NCBI RefSeq assembly: GCF_902729405.1 | Contig: NZ_LR746496.1 | Location: 1,054,001 to 1,118,000, forward strand | Reading direction: 5' to 3' | Source: Acididesulfobacillus acetoxydans | Lineage (GTDB): Bacteria; Bacillota; Desulfitobacteriia; Desulfitobacteriales; Desulfitobacteriaceae | DNA length: 64,000 nt | Part shown: positions 62,732-64,000 of the stretch, one piece after another | Layout of the letters: every line of letters begins with the position of its first letter | Numbering within the stretch: the first letter of the stretch is position 1 | Program-made: the position numbers and the translations under genes | Notes under the pieces: model-generated | Databases searched by the model: none | Seen by the model: the letters and a program-made list of their open reading frames with translations, nothing else | What the model was told of the DNA's origin: nothing

Positions 62732-63502
62732 TCAAGCCGCCATTTTCTTCAAAGACCTTATAGCCCACCAGAATGTGACAAGGGCCAGGAGGACGACGAT
62801 GATGAACCCCTTGATGACGTCTCCGTTGTGGATGTTCCCGGCGAACAGGGCACGGGAAGCAGTGACGGCGTAAGAAAAAGGGTTGATCTTCGCCAAGTCT
62901 CGCAACCAGAGGGGAGCCAAGGCAAGAGGCAGCATGATGCCTGACAGTAGGGATACCGGCAGAGCAATCGTGTTCAGGGTGGAAGCAAGAGTATCTTCAG
63001 ACTTGAAGATAAGGGCGAAGGCGTAGGACATGGAGGCCATGGCAATGGCAATCAAGGCGTAGAGCAACAGGGAGAGCAAAAACCCGCCTAAGTTGACGCC
63101 TAAGCCGAAAGGGAGCGCACAGACCGTAATCAAGATACACTGGACCAGAAGCACGACCACATCTTTTAGGAGCCTGCCCAGGAGAATGGCCGATCTATGG
63201 GCCGGGGTGACCAGAAACCGCTCAATGACCCCGGTGCGGATCTCGTCAACCAGACCAAACCCGACAAAGGCGGAGCCGAACAGGGCCAGCATGACTAACA
63301 GCCCCGGGATAAACACCTGTACGGTCTTGCCGGCGGGTAAACCGGGTACGCCTCCTAAACTTTTCAAGAGCGGCATGAAGAGAAACAGGTACAAGAGGGG
63401 CTGGAACAGGTTGAGAAAGACCCAGATGGGATTGCGCAAGGTGTGCTGCATACTCCTTCTAAACATCAAGCCGGTGTCGCGGAGTGTTTTCATCTTACCC
63501 AT
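62732..63502 (-). CDS. ABC-2 type drug exporter permease
   Basis: This protein of about 256 residues has six helices: MFRRSMQHTLRNPIWVFLNLFQPLLYLFLFMPLL at the start, RTGVIERFLVTPAHRSAILLGRLLKDVV in the conserved loop, and GIMLPLALAPLWLRDLAKINPFSYAVTASRALFAG near the end, as in DrrB/NodJ-type permeases. The ATG at 63,502 has GAGAGG at a proper distance; another ATG lies two codons upstream. It overlaps its ATPase gene. Confidence 0.88.
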   Translation of the reverse strand: MGKMKTLRDTGLMFRRSMQHTLRNPIWVFLNLFQPLLYLFLFMPLLKSLGGVPGLPAGKTVQVFIPGLLVMLALFGSAFVGFGLVDEIRTGVIERFLVTPAHRSAILLGRLLKDVVVLLVQCILITVCALPFGLGVNLGGFLLSLLLYALIAIAMASMSYAFALIFKSEDTLASTLNTIALPVSLLSGIMLPLALAPLWLRDLAKINPFSYAVTASRALFAGNIHNGDVIKGFIIVVLLALVTFWWAIRSLKKMAA

Positions 63503-64000
63503 GAACATGATCCTCTCTCAATGAACGACCCGTGTGTTTAAGGAAGACATCATCCAAACTGGGTTTGGCCAAAGAGATGCTTTGCACCGGTAAATGCCGC
63601 GTATCCAGCAGGCGCAGGAGAGCGGGCAGCACCTGTTCCCCCTGGCTCAAACGAAGATGGAGAAAATGGTCTTCCGCTTGGGTTTTCTCCGCTGGGGATT
63701 TCTCCGCCAGCAGTGCTTGGGCCTGCCGAGCGGTTTGCTCGCTCGCAAAGCCGAACACCAAGGAATCGGCGCCGATATCGTCTTTCAGTTGAGTCGGTGC
63801 GCCTGAGGCCACGATTTCTCCATTATCGATAATAGCTATGGTATCGCAGAGCTTATCCGCCTCATCCAAATAATGCGTGGTGAGGAGGACCGTGATGCCT
63901 TCGTCGCGCAGGTGCCGGATTTCTTTCCACAAGTAAGCTCTGCTTTGGGGATCGAGACCGACTGTGGGCTCGTCGAGCAGTAAGACGTCCGGATGGTGAA
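63495..64000 (-). CDS. ABC-2 exporter ATPase, N-terminus outside window
   Basis: The gene continues beyond base 64,000; about 168 C-terminal codons are seen. Walker B is VLLLDEPTVGLDPQSR and the H-loop TTHYLDEADKLC, then IAIIDNGEIVASGAPTQLK, the DrrA/CcmA-type order. A further 70 residues form the regulatory C-terminal domain ending in SLDDVFLKHTGRSL, the usual DrrA tail. It pairs with the permease downstream. Confidence 0.92.
   Translation of the reverse strand, partial: HHPDVLLLDEPTVGLDPQSRAYLWKEIRHLRDEGITVLLTTHYLDEADKLCDTIAIIDNGEIVASGAPTQLKDDIGADSLVFGFASEQTARQAQALLAEKSPAEKTQAEDHFLHLRLSQGEQVLPALLRLLDTRHLPVQSISLAKPSLDDVFLKHTGRSLREDHVHG

Overview
The window reads as chromosomal DNA of a spore-forming, moderately GC-rich Firmicute, most likely an anaerobic clostridial lineage of the Peptococcaceae/Desulfitobacterium type. 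The evidence is a BclA-like collagen protein, a CgeB-family protein, a glmS ribozyme, the cdaA-cdaR-glmM-glmS core, BioY with a Gram-positive BirA operator, and strong GGAGG-type ribosome sites. This placement is an inference from gene content; no rRNA or other marker gene is present.

Region 1 (1-32,850) is a large accessory island for making and decorating surface proteins, probably of the spore. It holds at least ten glycosyltransferases: GT2 with or without TPR-like tails, GT4, TuaH-like and CgeB-like. It also holds a sugar-nucleotide block at 21,087-27,650: an epimerase/dehydratase, a nucleotidyltransferase, and the RmlD-like / CapE(FnlA)-like / WecB-like trio that elsewhere makes UDP-N-acetyl-L-fucosamine or -quinovosamine. 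The likely acceptors are two DUF6385-type proteins, a YVTN propeller protein, a propeller/coiled-coil protein, and a pair sharing one N-terminal domain, one of which carries 166 collagen-like triplets and a BclA-like C-terminal domain.

The island is saturated with tandem repeats, both in frame inside enzymes and between genes: 36 copies of a 19-bp unit at 22,122; 51-bp and 16-bp arrays at 10,754-11,164; telomere-like hexamers at 5,168; and 27-bp units at 3,819 and 9,811. A small ORF at 13,413-13,177 resembles DUF1858 but has an in-frame UGA exactly where the family has a cysteine.

Region 2 (32,850-38,030) holds an NCS1 permease behind a cobalamin riboswitch and terminator, trpS, and a secreted CAP-domain protein with a 42-bp repeat linker. 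Region 3 (38,031-47,280) is the conserved cell-wall and c-di-AMP block: a DUF362 ferredoxin, cdaA, cdaR, an FAD oxidoreductase, glmM, and glmS. The glmS ribozyme has its P1 loop blown up by a repeat array to about 145 nt.

Region 4 (47,281-64,000) is mostly transport: the biotin ECF transporter ecfT-ecfA-bioY under a perfect BirA palindrome, a remnant of a second glmS, a GntR-ABC operon with its operator, two MFS exporters, an orphan family-5 binding protein, a universal stress protein, an Fbp-type permease beside a broken binding-protein gene, an HD-domain protein, and an ABC-2 exporter whose ATPase runs off the window end.
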